DNA of 64,000 bases, from positions 351,395,890 to 351,459,889 of the forward strand of contig NC_092873.1 in the NCBI RefSeq assembly GCF_028372415.1, in the 5' to 3' direction. The stretch comes from Notamacropus eugenii. Its lineage: Eukaryota > Chordata > Mammalia > Diprotodontia > Macropodidae. Positions 23,061 to 33,800 of this stretch are shown here, one piece after another. The translations under genes were made by a program, and so were the position numbers. The notes under the pieces are model-generated. The model had not been told where the DNA came from. It ran no database searches and worked only from the letters and a program-made list of their open reading frames with translations. Each line of letters begins with the position of its first letter. The first letter of the stretch is position 1.

Positions 23061-24095
23061 AGTTAAGTACCAGAAATACATTCATCCAGCATCTACTAAA
23101 CCTATTTGTAGAATTCTGTCTTGGCCCTGTGGGGAATACAGAGATGAACAGGGCCATTTTGACCCTCAAGAGAATCTGATGGCTGAGTAGAGGAAATGAC
23201 AAGTATAGACATAACTTGGGTATGACGTAAAGTGTGGAAATACAAGGAGAGAAGTGAAAGCTACCGTTGAAGCACAGGGGAGAGAGAAATCACTTGGAGC
23301 TGGGGAGATCAGGGAGAAGATAGCAGATGAGCTTTTAGACTGGCTAAGAAGTAGAGCCAGGGAGGAGAAAGAATGAGCCAAGACACTAATTTGGGACAAG
23401 GAAGGTTATTTCCATGAAACCACCTATGCGTATAGGTAGTACAGCAAAGCCAGAGTCAGAAAGATAGGAGTTCAAATCCAGCCTCAGACACTCACTATGT
23501 GACCCTGGGCAAATCACTTAATCGCTGCCTGCCTTAGTTTCCCCATCTGTTAAATAAGGGGAATAATAGTACTTACTTCCCAGGATTGTAGTGAGATCAA
23601 ATGAATACTATTTATGAGCACTCTGCAAACATTAAATGCTAGCTGTTTTTGGTATTGTCCATAGCATTGTTAATACAGTTTGACAGGAACTTAAGATTCG
23701 TGAAGGAGAGTAATAAATAACAAGTAAATACACAAAAAGTAGACTGGGGCCAAATCACGAGGGCTAAATATCAGCAGAGGAGCCTGCACTGTATCTGGTA
23801 GCTAATGCAAAGCCACAGAAGGCTTTGAACAGGGAGTGATATAACCACATTGGTGCATTAGGAAGATTACTCAGGCTTGGGGAGCAGCAAGGAGACTAGA
23901 GGTAAGGGAAACAGTAAAAGGACATTGCAAAAAGCCAGGTAAGAAGGAAGGAGGGCCGGCACTGCACTGGGGTGGTGGCAGTGGGGATGGAAAGAGCGTA
24001 ATGGGTTGGAGAGACGGGGAGGGAGTAGACAGACTAGCTAAGAGAGACAGATGGCACAAACCAAAGATGAGACTTGGGTATTAAAGATAGCGCGT
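23060..24095. mobile_element. L2-like fragments around a SINE
   Basis: 23060-23400 and 23690-24095 have minus-strand L2 flavour (AAGCCACAGAAGGCTTTGAA, CAGGGAGTGATATAACCACA). 23405-23680 is a plus-strand MIR/THER-type SINE (GACCCTGGGCAAATCACTTA). Confidence 0.55.
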
Positions 24096-24109
24096 AAGTG
24101 TAAGGGATG

Positions 24110-24371
24110 AGGCAGCTAGGTGGTGCAGTGGTTAGAGCACCAGCCCTGGAGTCAGGAGGACTCTTCCCGAGTTCAAATCTGGCTGCAGACACTTCCTAGC
24201 TGTGTGATCCTGGGCAAGTCACTTAACCCTGTTTACCTCAGTTTCCTCATCTGTAAAATGAGCTGGAGAAGGAAATGGCAAACTACTCCAGTGTCTTTGC
24301 CAAGAAAACCCCAAATGGGGTCATGAAGAGTTGGACACGGCTAAAATAGCCACAACAACCACAACAAAAAC
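24110..24371 (+). mobile_element. Marsupial SINE with target-site duplication
   Basis: Full length: AGGCAGCTAGGTGGTGCAGT to AGTTGGACACGGCTAAAATA plus a CAACAA tail. It is flanked by TGTAAGGGATG at 24099-24109 and 24372-24382. Confidence 0.92.
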
Positions 24372-24394
24372 TGTAAGGGATGTTAGGCAATGAG

Positions 24395-24960
24395 AGTTAA
24401 CGAAATGAATTCAAAAAACATTAATAGAAAACCTACTCTACACAAAGCACTATGGCAGGCTCTGGAAAAGATACTAAAATAAATAATATAGTCTCTGCCC
24501 TGAAGGAGTTCACACTCTTATAGGGGATATCACAAACACAGAAATATCTATAACACAAAACAGACTACAATATGTGCATAAGAGGAGGTCCAAAGCGTGA
24601 ATCAATTTCTTTCTTCTTTTTTTAACAAAATTTTTAGGCAAGGGGGCAAAGTGACTTGCCCAGGGTCACACAGCTAGTAAGTGTCTGAGGTCAAATTTGG
24701 ACTCGGGTCCTCCTGACTCCAGGGATGATGCTCTATCTACTGAGACATCTAGCTGACCCAAATCAGTTTCATAGGAAAATGGGATCACTTCTGATTTGGA
24801 GGTAAGCAGAAAAAGCATCACAAAAGTGGTTGCAAGTGAGACAAACCTTGAAGGAAAAGTACAATTTTCACACTAGAAGAAAGAAGAGGGAAAGCAGCCC
24901 AAGGAGTGACTAAAGCACAATTGGGAGAAAATGCAAGGAGATAGGAGCTGCCCAAGGTTG
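24395..24960 (-). mobile_element. L2 fragment interrupted by a SINE
   Basis: 24395-24605 (TCTGCCCTGAAGGAGTTCAC) and 24770-24960 (TTGGAGGTAAGCAGAAAAAG) look like one minus-strand L2-type repeat. 24610-24760 is a minus-strand SINE (GACTTGCCCAGGGTCACACA). Near-duplicate flanks AATCAATTTC and AATCAGTTTC mark its insertion. Confidence 0.6.
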
Positions 24961-26060
24961 TGGACTTATGGGGCATGAATGGCAGAATGTCACATACTGA
25001 GTGACTCTTGCAAAGGTAGTCAATAATCTGTTAAAATGGCCCAGGTTTGGCAAGTATGCAAGAGAATGAGGAAGGATCTAGGGACTGGAAAGTATAGATA
25101 TGGGATAGGAAAACACAGAATAAAGTCAGGAGCAGAGGGCGCAGAAGACCACAGGCTTGTGCCAGAGTGAAATTTAAGAGTTCAGGACCTTAAAAGGGGA
25201 TCACTGCAGGTATGTATGCTGGCAGGTGGCTAAAAGATGGGGACAATGGTCTATGAGCTGAGGAGTTTGAGAAACTGGGATGCCAGGGTGTTAGAAGGCT
25301 CACAAATATGAATGATAACGTGAAAGAGGATAATGATGAAGAATGGGATGGAAAGAAAGCCAGTCTAATGCTGAAGTCATTGAGAAGAGGGTTCTAGAGA
25401 TCAGATGGTATCAACAAGGATGGGGACAGCGGTTTACGTGGATGTGAATTTGAGCAAGAGAAACCTGGAAGGTTCTGGAATAATGCCCTGGAAGCAGCAC
25501 AGCTGGTCTGAAGATAAGGTTGTTATCCAGGGGAAAGGCAGGTTTCACTAAATTCTGAGAAATGAAGAAACAGTTAAAGACAAGTTTCAGGATTTAGGGA
25601 AGTTTATTAAAGACATATGAATAAAGTGTCCATGGGCAGAGTAAGACTGATCTTCATAGGAATGAAAACATAGGAAAGAAGCTAGTAGCAGCAGAACAAA
25701 TCATTTGTGGTAGGATTAGGACAAAACAGGAGTGATGAGGGCTGGGTCAAAGATGAAAGTTCCAGGGCCTGGGATCAGAAATACTGTATCCATAGGGTCT
25801 CCAGCTCAAGCCCTACACAGAGACCCTGTTTCCAGGTCTCTTAATATTTTCTCTTGTGTTCACTCTGTACTCCCTCCCCTCCATCCCTCCTCTCCCTTTC
25901 TTAAGCTCTAGGAGGGGAAAGCAAAGCTTCCTCCATCGTGGGGGGGGGGGGGAGCCAGGGCCTGAGCAGAGACAGGTGCAAGGCCTAAGCTTCCCCTTGG
26001 TGCCCACAGCATCCGGAGAAATAGAAGCATCTGCAGGAAGGATTCTGATGGTGGGAGAGT
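24961..26060. other. Intergenic stretch, mostly unrecognised
   Basis: The 25000-25760 part may be an old LINE, but I cannot place it. A run of 13 G lies at 25940-25952. Confidence 0.4.
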
Positions 26061-26061
26061 T

Positions 26062-26150
26062 GGTGTGTGTGTGTGTCTGTGTGTGTGTCTGTGTGTGTGT
26101 GTCTGTGTGTGTCTGTGTCTGTGTGTGTCTGTGTCTGCGTCTGTGTTTCC
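26062..26150 (+). repeat. (TGTGTGTC)n microsatellite
   Basis: Alternating TG with regular TC interruptions for about 90 bases. Confidence 0.95.
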
Positions 26151-29100
26151 CACTACAATCTACTACGACCTTTCCCTAGACTACCAACTCTGCCCTGGCT
26201 CCCTTCCACTGTGGTCACAGAGCCCTGTGCCTGCCTGCTAGTCGCTCTTTCCTCTCTGAACTCACCCCTCAGCTATGCCCCCAGGACAATGGGGCTCTTT
26301 CTGCACAATTCAGGGACTATGTCAGTGATTTGTGACCCAGAGGAGAGGGATTGACCCAGAGTGGATCCAGTCCAGGGTTCTGGCTCCTCAAGACCCTTAA
26401 GGGGACTTCCTGTTAAGGGTGGCATAAACAAAACTGGATCTTTGCCTGTCCAGGAGGATAGAGGTAGAGCCAGGGGCATCATACAATACTCTCCTACCAC
26501 CTTTGTCTGGGGCTTTGATCAGCAGAACTGAGGGGTCTACTTTGTGTCTCTCTCTACCACAGTTCCTCAAACAATGGCACATCCCTAACTCACCCCATAT
26601 CCAAACAGTGACCCCTGTGAGTCAAGTACTACAATAGGTGCTAGGAGAATATTCAGAGAGTGGACACATGGTCCTTGCTGATAAATGTGACAAGTAAGAA
26701 TACAGAGAAATAGTCACATACATGAAGTTGAGAGACAAGGACAGACCATGCAGTTGAACACAGCCACATTGGCACTAGTAGGATGAGGCGGGAACAGAGT
26801 TTGATGGGATAAATACAGCATTTTTCCTGGAGGACAGGGCAGAATCTGCAAGCCTGGAAAATGGGGAAGGAGGATTTAAAGGGGAGGAGAGTGATTTGAT
26901 TTAGAATTTTTCTTAATGGATTTCCATCATCAGGGGAACAAGGGGTAGTATAGTAAATTAGGGGCCCCTATTAAATGACAGATTACCAAGATGGAACCAA
27001 GTGGCCACTGTATGTCTCTGAATGGGGGCCTGGGTGGGACTGATCTAAACTAAACCTGAAACGGTCTGATGGGAAATCACCTGTTTTTCCCTACCATCCC
27101 TAGAAGGCAAATCCAGCTTCCCAGGTCCCTTCCTTTCCCTCACTGAGGCCAAGGGAGATTAAGGCATATCCCCAAAGTCACACAGAACAAAAGGAGGGGT
27201 GCTGAGATAGGAACCTAGGGTTCTTGGTCCTTGGCCAAAAGGCTGGACATCCTTCCACCTCCAGCTAAGCCTTCTTCCTCCCCACCTTCCTCCCAGGAGC
27301 CAGAGAGATCAGTGTTGGGGGGATGGGGCAGCCTTCTTCCTAGATCCTGGACTGGACATCTGTTCTCCACAGCTGTTCCCAGACTCGTTTGAGGACTGCG
27401 GCCTAAAGGATGGATTGGATTTGATTTGATTCAGACCCCAAAATAACCACTGTGGCAGGAAGCAGGCCCCCTCCTCCACCTACCACACCCTTCCTGGACG
27501 CTCCTAGTTTGGGTTAAGGTTAGACACCTTTAAGGTATCTTCCCCTCCCTCCTCAACACACAGGCACTGGCACTATGTTCCCCTCATCTCACTTCTTTGT
27601 CCTCTGAAATCCTGCCCTAATTTTCTCCTTCATTCAGTCAAACCTGCCCTCTTCCTCCCCAGCTTTAGGGCCTTGCAGAAACAAGAGCCCTTCCATCTCC
27701 TCTTCACCCCCACCCCCACCCCAGTGTAGCTCAGCTCCACACCCCCCTCCTCTGAGAACACTTCCCTTCTTCAACCCTTCCAAACCCAAGTCCCTCCAGA
27801 TCCCCCCAGATAGCCATTTGCCCCCACATATAAATAACCTCTACTCCGGTCCTCCCACTGAGGAGTCCTCTTCTTCCTCAGCTATCTAGTGTGGGATCTG
27901 GGGGCGGAGGGGGGGAGATCTGGAGGGTCAGTGGCTTGGGCACTCAGGCAGGCGGGCACACAAAGGGACTGGCTGCCTTTGATGACTAATCACTGTGCCC
28001 TGAAGCCACAATTCCATCTGGCCGCCTGTCCCTTCTTGCCCAACCTCCCCCCTTAAGCTCCACAAATAAGACTTGGTTTTGTTCTGAGGACACAATTCAA
28101 GAAAATGTCACCCGAGGGGCGCGCCCCCTGGCCCTGACTCCCAACAACAGCTCTTAATCACCAAACTCCTTCCTCCCTTTTTCTCCTCCCTCAGCAGCTG
28201 GGTGAGGTAGGAAGAAAGGCAGGAGGGCTAGGGGAATAAGTGGAGAGGGAGGGAGGTCAGGGGAGTCTGTTATCCTATTAACAGGATCCTATGCTAGTCT
28301 TCCTCCTCAGCACTGCTCCAAAAACATAAAGGGTTAATATCCTGTCCCTGCCTCCTTTCCCCCTTGACAGCTGCAGAACAAGGAGACCCACAAATATCTT
28401 TCATCCTCAACTGTGCTCTCACTAATTTGCTGTGTGTTCTTGAGAAAGACACTTCCCCATTCTGTATCCGGGGTCGTGTGGGGGGACTGGAATCTCAGTT
28501 CCAGAGAACAGATACTAAAACCCACCCTCAGTTAGTAGAGGGAAGTGGATTGGGGGGAACTGAAGATGCCATGTTACTATCTGAGGGAATTCCTGGGTTG
28601 GTTAGTTTTAACTGTTTTTCTTTGTTACAACCAAATGTTCAATGAGGGGAGATATACAAGAAATTCCCATTGTATAAAAACCAAAGGTTCCTTCCATTCT
28701 ATTATTCTAATATACCTGGGTCCATTTTGCATGTTCCCACCTCAGGTCTCTACATGTTGTCTACCATGCCCACTTTAACAAGGGTTCCCATGACAAGAAA
28801 GATAGAGAGTAAATATGGGGCAGGTGATAGTATCCACACACAGGAGCTTTCAGATATCTGCACCTCTTGCCAGGGCAGGCAATGACCAACTATCTGAGCC
28901 AGAAAAGACAAGATAACTCCTGGTGGTGATTGCCAAACAACCTCAGATCAGAGACAAGTCCAAGATTCAATTCCCAAGTGTCTAGCTTCCCAGCCCTCGT
29001 CCAAAGGGAAGAAGGTGGAGGCTGACTCTGACTTGGATCAAGCTCCCCATTCCCCCCAAAAGCCTCCAGCCTTTTCATGGATTAGGAGGGGCGGGAAATC

Positions 29101-29700
29101 AGAAACTAGAAGCCTTGTAATGAGTGTGGCAAGTATGGACTTGGCCCCAGGTTTGGAGGGATGGACTGTGGCTAAGAGTAAGGGTAGAAGAGGATGATGC
29201 TAAAACAATTAGCTTAGGAATTTCTATGGTTCTGTGTCCTCCCCATGCTGCCAGATTGAGTGAGGTGAGGAGTTGGGGGAGGGAAGGGAGGGATGCCTTT
29301 GCATTTAAGTTGACTTGGCATAACTGAATACCATTTGTGACAATGGGCGTTGATTGTTTCTTGACCATTCTTTCCCACCCCTCTCTACTGCACCACGCCA
29401 CCACCACTCCCCCTGTCACCTGCCCCCCCTCCCCCCACCAAATGAAGACTCATAGAATGTTACAGCTAAAAGGAACCTTTGAGATATGTGGTAGAGAAGG
29501 AAAGACACCCAAAGCCCAAAGACAACAGGGAGGAGAAGACCTCAGAAAGCTATTCCCATTGCTAACCACTCCACACTCTACTCCCAAGAGATACTTTTCC
29601 CCAACCAGTCCACTTGAGGACACTGGTTCCCCCTTGTGGTAATCTTCTGAATTATTATTTTTCCAACCCTATCTTGGATCCCAAGGCCCTGGGGTAAAGA
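26151..29700. other. Repeat-poor intergenic block
   Basis: 3.5 kb with only small MIR-like scraps (near 28380-28450 and 29432-29490). It includes the GC-rich segment 27840-28330, treated as a possible regulatory element. No exon can be supported. Confidence 0.5.
27840..28330. promoter_or_regulatory. GC-rich, repeat-free candidate regulatory segment
   Basis: It contains GGGGGCGGAGGGGGGGAG (27900), the palindromic GGGGCGCGCCCC (28117-28128) and a partial CTCF-like match on minus around 28115-28134. No open frame or splice pattern is convincing. The regulatory call is an inference from composition and from the lack of repeats. Confidence 0.35.
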
Positions 29701-29707
29701 CCTATGT

Positions 29708-29909
29708 CAAGAGTGAGAAACCTGCCATCTCAAGGTCAAATGTGGCCCTCTAGGCCCCCAAGTGTGACCCTGTGACTGAATCCAGAATTCACAGAACAAA
29801 TCCCCTTAATAAAAGGATTTGTTCTGTAAAACTTGTATTCAGTCAAAAAGCTACACCTGAGGCCTAGAAAGCCACATGTGACCTCAAGGCCGCAGGTTCC
29901 CCACCCCTG
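29708..29909. mobile_element. Palindromic hAT-type MITE
   Basis: The two halves are inverted copies: left AAACCTGCCATCTCAAGGTC against right GACCTCAAGGCCGCAGGTTC. The centre is ACAGAACAAATCC (29791-29803), an 11-base loop, then GGATTTGTTCTGT (29815-29827). It resembles the OposCharlie-type short hAT elements known from opossum. Confidence 0.8.
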
Positions 29910-30029
29910 AATTTACTGCTAGTCCCATAAATCAAGTTTTCCTGTCTTCAGCTCTTTGACTCCCCCTGTACACCATCTATCTCTGCATGAGGTGGTTACC
30001 CATGCTGTGGCAGGAACAAAAAAACCAGA

Positions 30030-31060
30030 AAGTGTCAGAATTTCAAAGTTGGAAAAGACCTTGAAGCCCATTCTGTGCAAACCAGATGTGAAAAAAGGAA
30101 ACTCTACAACATATTTGAGAAAGTCATCTGGCTTTTGCTTAAAGACCTCAAGGGAGGGTGAACCCACTTCTTCCTGGGTCAGACATTTGCAATTTTGGAT
30201 CATATAATACTTGCAAAATTTTTCTTTGCATCAAGCCTAAAGTTATCCTCTGCAAGTTCCATTTTTCGCTTCTACTTCTGTCCTGGGTCCAAGCAGAAGT
30301 CTTTTTTCTTCCATATGACATCCCCTGAAAACTTGAAGACAGCTATCATGTCCCCTTCACCTCCACCCCAAGTCTTGTCTCCTCCAAGTTAAACAGTTTC
30401 AGTTCTTTCACCCTATGCTATTATGTGGTATGAACCCAGAGCACAGTGCCTGGCACACAGTAGGTATTTAATAAATGTTTATTGATCGACTGACTTATTG
30501 ATGAACTCAAGTCCCGTTGCCATTTTCATTACCCTCTTCTAAACATATCAATCTATCAATGTCCTTCCAAACACATGATATCTGGAAAGAAATGTAATAT
30601 GTCACATCAGGGGTTCTTTACCTTTTTTGTGTATTGTGGATCTCTTCGGCAGTCTGGTGAAACTTAGGGACTCCTTCTGAGGAAGTTTTTAAATGAATAA
30701 AATAAAACACACAGGATTGCAAATAAATCCAATTGTAGTGAAAACAAAGATGTATTTTTTTTCCCTGAAGTTGATGGACTCCACATTCAGAGTCCCTATT
30801 CTAAGAGATCTCCCTAGTCCTGGGCACTGTATGCTGCCTCACATCACATAAGCTTGGCCACCATATCACACTTGCAATATACAGCAGCTTGCAGTCCACT
30901 AAAACCCCCAGATCATGTTCAAACTGTTGTCTAGTCAAGTCTTGGTTTATTTGTGTACAGAGAGACGCCTGAAGCCTTGTGTTTAAGAGCTGGTTCCCTC
31001 CTTGGGTTTTTGCATGCCATAAATTTCTGGGCATCTTTCCCATTATTATTCTTTTTTTCC
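30030..31060 (-). mobile_element. L3/CR1 LINE fragment with insertions
   Basis: TCAAAGTTGGAAAAGACCTT, ACTTGAAGACAGCTATCATG, ATCAATGTCCTTCC, CACCATATCACACTTG and TTGCAGTCCACTAAAACCCC follow the CR1/L3 consensus in order on the minus strand. A MITE (30606-30808) and an L2-like 3' end (30435-30510) interrupt it. Confidence 0.75.
30606..30808 (-). mobile_element. hAT-type MITE inside L3
   Basis: GGGGTTCTTTACCTTTTTTG, TCGGCAGTCTGGTGAAACTT and AAATGAATAAAATAAAACAC belong to the GGGTTCTTAACC MITE family. The right end is CCCTATTCTAAGA. Confidence 0.65.
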
Positions 31061-31169
31061 CTACACTGTCATTGAGCTCTATGGTAAATAGCTTGAGCAG
31101 ATATATGTAGGCAGGTTTGGCTCCTCCTCCTTCCTTTTCAGTTTAAAGCCCTTTGATTAGATTTGCAAT

Positions 31170-31375
31170 ATTCCAGACACATTATTTTTTTTAATTGCTT
31201 TTCCAATTACATGTAAAAATAATTTTTAACATTTAAAAAAAGTTTTAGTTCCAAATGCTCTCCTCTCCTTCTTCCTCTTTCTCTTCATTGAGAAGGCAAA
31301 CAATTTGATACAGGTTATACATGTGCAGTCATGCAAAACATATTTCCGTATCAGTTATGTTATCAAATCTATCTC
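31170..31375 (-). mobile_element. L1/HAL1 3' end
   Basis: On minus it ends ACATGTAATTGGAAAAGCAA plus an A-run. On + it reads GAGAAGGCAAACAATTTGAT and GGTTATACATGTGCAGTCAT, the standard marsupial L1 3' UTR. Confidence 0.85.
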
Positions 31376-31504
31376 TTTTTAAGTCCTTGCCTTCAATTGG
31401 TAGCAAGGATGAAAACGCCACCTATGCTCCTAAGACCTTCAATTTCTTGTCCCAAACTACAAAAACTTTAAAAATGCCTTCCAAGATTCCTTTAACAATA
31501 TTAT

Positions 31505-31765
31505 TTGGTGGCAGATGGGTGACAAAGTGGATAGAGTGCTGCCTTGGGGTCAAGAAGATGAGTTCAAACCCAGCCTCAGAAACTTAGCCATGTGACCCTG
31601 GGCAAGTCAATTTAATCTGTTTGCCTCAGTTTCCTCATCTGGAAAATGAGATAATAATAGCACATACCTCCTAGGGCTGTTGTGAAGATCAAATGAAATA
31701 ATAATTTTAGAGCGCTAGCATAGTACCTGACACGTAGTAAGCACCATATAAATGGCAGCTGCTAC
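31505..31765 (+). mobile_element. SINE
   Basis: GGCAGATGGGTGACAAAGTG, GACCCTGGGCAAGTCAATTT and a MIR/THER-like tail, ACACGTAGTAAGCACCATAT. Confidence 0.82.
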
Positions 31766-32750
31766 AATTGTTTTTGTTATTATTGGCACCCACTAGGGTC
31801 ATCAAAAGTGGGTAGTAATTACCTGGTTTGACACATCCTGTCTCAAGTCTATGCCCCAGGAAAATGACAAACTTCTGTTGTCATTACCAGTTTCATAAAC
31901 AGCCCCTCAGTGAGTCCCCTCAGTGGAGGGGCACCCACCAGCACTACTCATCTCTTCTTCCTCGGACCCTCACCAAAGGCTCCCTCAACCGACCTCCTTC
32001 ACAATATCCTTCCTAGAAATGGCTCGCAGCTCCCTGCCCTCCAGGAAGAGTCTCAAGACCGTTCAGGGGTCCTTCTTCTTCCCTTTTTCTCTATGTTACC
32101 ATTTTTTTCTTCTTCCACCTCCTGACATAGGTCAGAATTCCCTCCTAACTATTTAGATCTTTCTTCTGTGCTTTCACATTGAAGGTCTTCTGAGTGGTCG
32201 ACTTTTTCCATTTGTTTTAAACACTTTATCCTCCCTGATAGACTCCAGAGAGAAGAAGCATCCTCAGAGTGCCTTCACCTTCTCTTCCAGGAGGAGACCA
32301 GCCATCTGGCCTTTGGGGAAATACATCCAGCACACCACCAGATCCTCCCCTGCTCTGGAGCCTTGCTAGAACTGCAGTCTTCAGCGCTGAGCCCTCCTGG
32401 TGGCAAGCTCCTGGCGCAGCCTGCGGCTCCCAACGTGGGACCCGCTTTCCCTCTTTTGCGCCCAGATAGCCAGCTGGCCCGTAACTGACCTGGCCTTTAT
32501 CTTGCCGTAACAACGTGTTTTACTCACTGGTCTATCTTAACTTATCTTACAGACTTCCTCCCTCAGCTCACACTCCATGCTTCTGCACATACACGAGACG
32601 GTAAAGCGCAGGAAGGTCCTCAGGCCCACCCAGGAATGCCTTTGAAACTCTTTATGCGCATGGCCAAAGAATACTACAACTCCACTGCTTCGGACTTAAG
32701 GTTCGCAGAAGCATTTGACCCCCACTACCCAAGCAAGGTGGACAGCATGA
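31766..32750. other. PHB1 5' flank, mostly unique
   Basis: No gene. It becomes CpG-bearing after about 32400. It contains a ZNF143-like motif at 32673-32688 and an NRF1-like half site at 32655. Confidence 0.5.
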
Positions 32751-32990
32751 GGGGCCGCTAGGTGGCGTGGTACAGTACTGGGCCTGAGTCATCTTCCTGA
32801 GTTTACATCCAGCCTCAAACACTTACTAGCTGTGTGACCCTGGGCAAGTCATTCAACTCGGTTTGCCTCAGTTTCCTTCTCTGTAAAATGAGCTGGAGAA
32901 AGAAATGGCAAACCACTCCAATACCTTTGCCTAAAAAATCCCAAATGGTGTCACGAAAGGTTGGACACAACCAAAACGAGTCCGAAACAG
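32751..32990 (+). mobile_element. SINE at the PHB1 promoter
   Basis: GGGGCCGCTAGGTGGCGTGG, GACCCTGGGCAAGTCATTCA, ATGAGCTGGAGAAAGAAATG and AGGTTGGACACAACCAAAAC. It ends about 70 bases before ZNF143 site 1. Confidence 0.88.
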
Positions 32991-33063
32991 CCCAGAGGTT
33001 ACCTTCCCCTAAGGCAAGGACGCAGTAGACGCTTCCGGCGGCACGTGTAGTCATTCCAGGTGA

Positions 33064-33081
33064 ACTACAACCCCAGCAGCC
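33064..33081 (+). promoter_or_regulatory. ZNF143-type site 1
   Basis: ACTACAACCCCAGCAGCC is close to the known ACTACAATTCCCAGCATGC consensus, with one base missing in the middle and a weaker 3' end. Confidence 0.6.
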
Positions 33082-33144
33082 TTTGGGGCCAACTTCAACC
33101 GTCCAATAGAAAAGGATTTTCTTCACCAGCTTAAAAGCAGCGAG

Positions 33145-33163
33145 GCATACCGGGAGTTGTAGT
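33145..33163 (-). promoter_or_regulatory. ZNF143-type site 2
   Basis: On the minus strand this reads ACTACAACTCCCGGTATGC, an almost exact match to the ZNF143/THAP11 consensus. It faces site 1 at 63 bases' distance. Confidence 0.75.
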
Positions 33164-33179
33164 TCCCTCTCATTAGAAG

Positions 33180-33349
33180 AATAGGGGCTCAGGACCAGTC
33201 TTGAACCACCAATCCCAGAAGGCGCCACTTTCCTATTAGCCAACAGGAGGAAAGGTCCTTCAGGAGGGGGCGGTGAAGGGAAGGCGAGACCCGACGCAGG
33301 CGCAGTAAGTAGGGTTGGGGAATTCATGTGGAGGTCAGAGTTGTGTCTG
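33180..33349 (+). other. PHB1: PHB1 non-coding exon 1 (approximate)
   Basis: The coding sequence begins inside an exon with an acceptor at 35164, so an upstream 5' UTR exon is required. The CpG-rich stretch has two plausible donors: GCGCA/GTAAGT with the cut after 33304, and GTGTCTG/GTGAGC with the cut after 33349. I favour the second because the preceding ATTCATGTGGAGGTCAGAG resembles my memory of the human leader. The transcription start is not directly visible; the left edge is a guess from the promoter motifs. Confidence 0.5.
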
Positions 33350-33420
33350 GTGAGCTAAGGGTTTGGGCCTTTGATAACTGTGTTGTCGTGCCCCACTCTC
33401 GCGCGTTCCCGTGGGATATT

Positions 33421-33800
33421 GAGGGGAGGGGGCTCGAGGAAAAGAGGAGGTAGTTGAGGAAGGAGAGGAGAGTAGAGGAGCTGAGAGCCAGAATGAGAGG
33501 AAGTGTGAAGAGTCTGAGGGAGGGAAAGAGTAGAGGAGGAGGCTGGGGGCGGGGAGGAATGGAGCGGGCAGACTGAGAGAGGGAAAGAGCAAGAATGGAG
33601 GGGGAGGGAAAGAGAAAAAATGGAGGGAGGAGGCTGAGAGAGGGAAAGATTGGAGGGGAGAGGGAGAGAGCAAGAATGGAGGGGGGAAGCTGAGGGAGGG
33701 AAAGAATGGAGGGGGAGGCTGAGAGGGAAAGAGCAAGAATGGAGGGGGGAGGCCAAGCTTAGTGTGATAATGGGGAAGATGGGAAAAAGGAAATGGTAGA
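33421..33800 (+). repeat. Polypurine minisatellite in intron 1
   Basis: The + strand is almost pure A/G for nearly 400 bases. An imperfect unit built around GAGGGAAAGAGCAAGAATGG recurs, with GAATGGAG or close variants at least seven times between 33557 and 33745. The minus strand therefore has long open frames of low-complexity Pro/Ser/Leu, which are not genes. Confidence 0.85.

Larger units (their letters stand above)
32640..33420 (+). promoter_or_regulatory. PHB1 CpG-rich promoter
   Basis: This is the most CpG-dense stretch of the window. It carries ZNF143-type motifs at 33064-33081 (+) and 33145-33163 (-), plus a weaker one at 32673-32688 (+). CCAAT boxes lie at 33103 and 33209, a GC box GGGGGCGG at 33266, and NRF1-like half sites TGCGCATGG at 32655 and GCAGGCGCA at 33296. 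No TATA box is seen near exon 1. This is the layout of a housekeeping gene for a mitochondrial protein. A SINE (32751-32990) sits between the weaker upstream motif and the core. Confidence 0.8.

Noticed and set aside
1..32000. Possible NGFR exons to the left of PHB1
   Set aside because: No cysteine-rich TNFR repeat or death-domain coding segment is readable on either strand.
32815..33327. 170-codon open frame antisense to the PHB1 promoter
   Set aside because: It runs through a SINE into the CpG-rich promoter, has no recognisable domain, and its composition explains the lack of stops.
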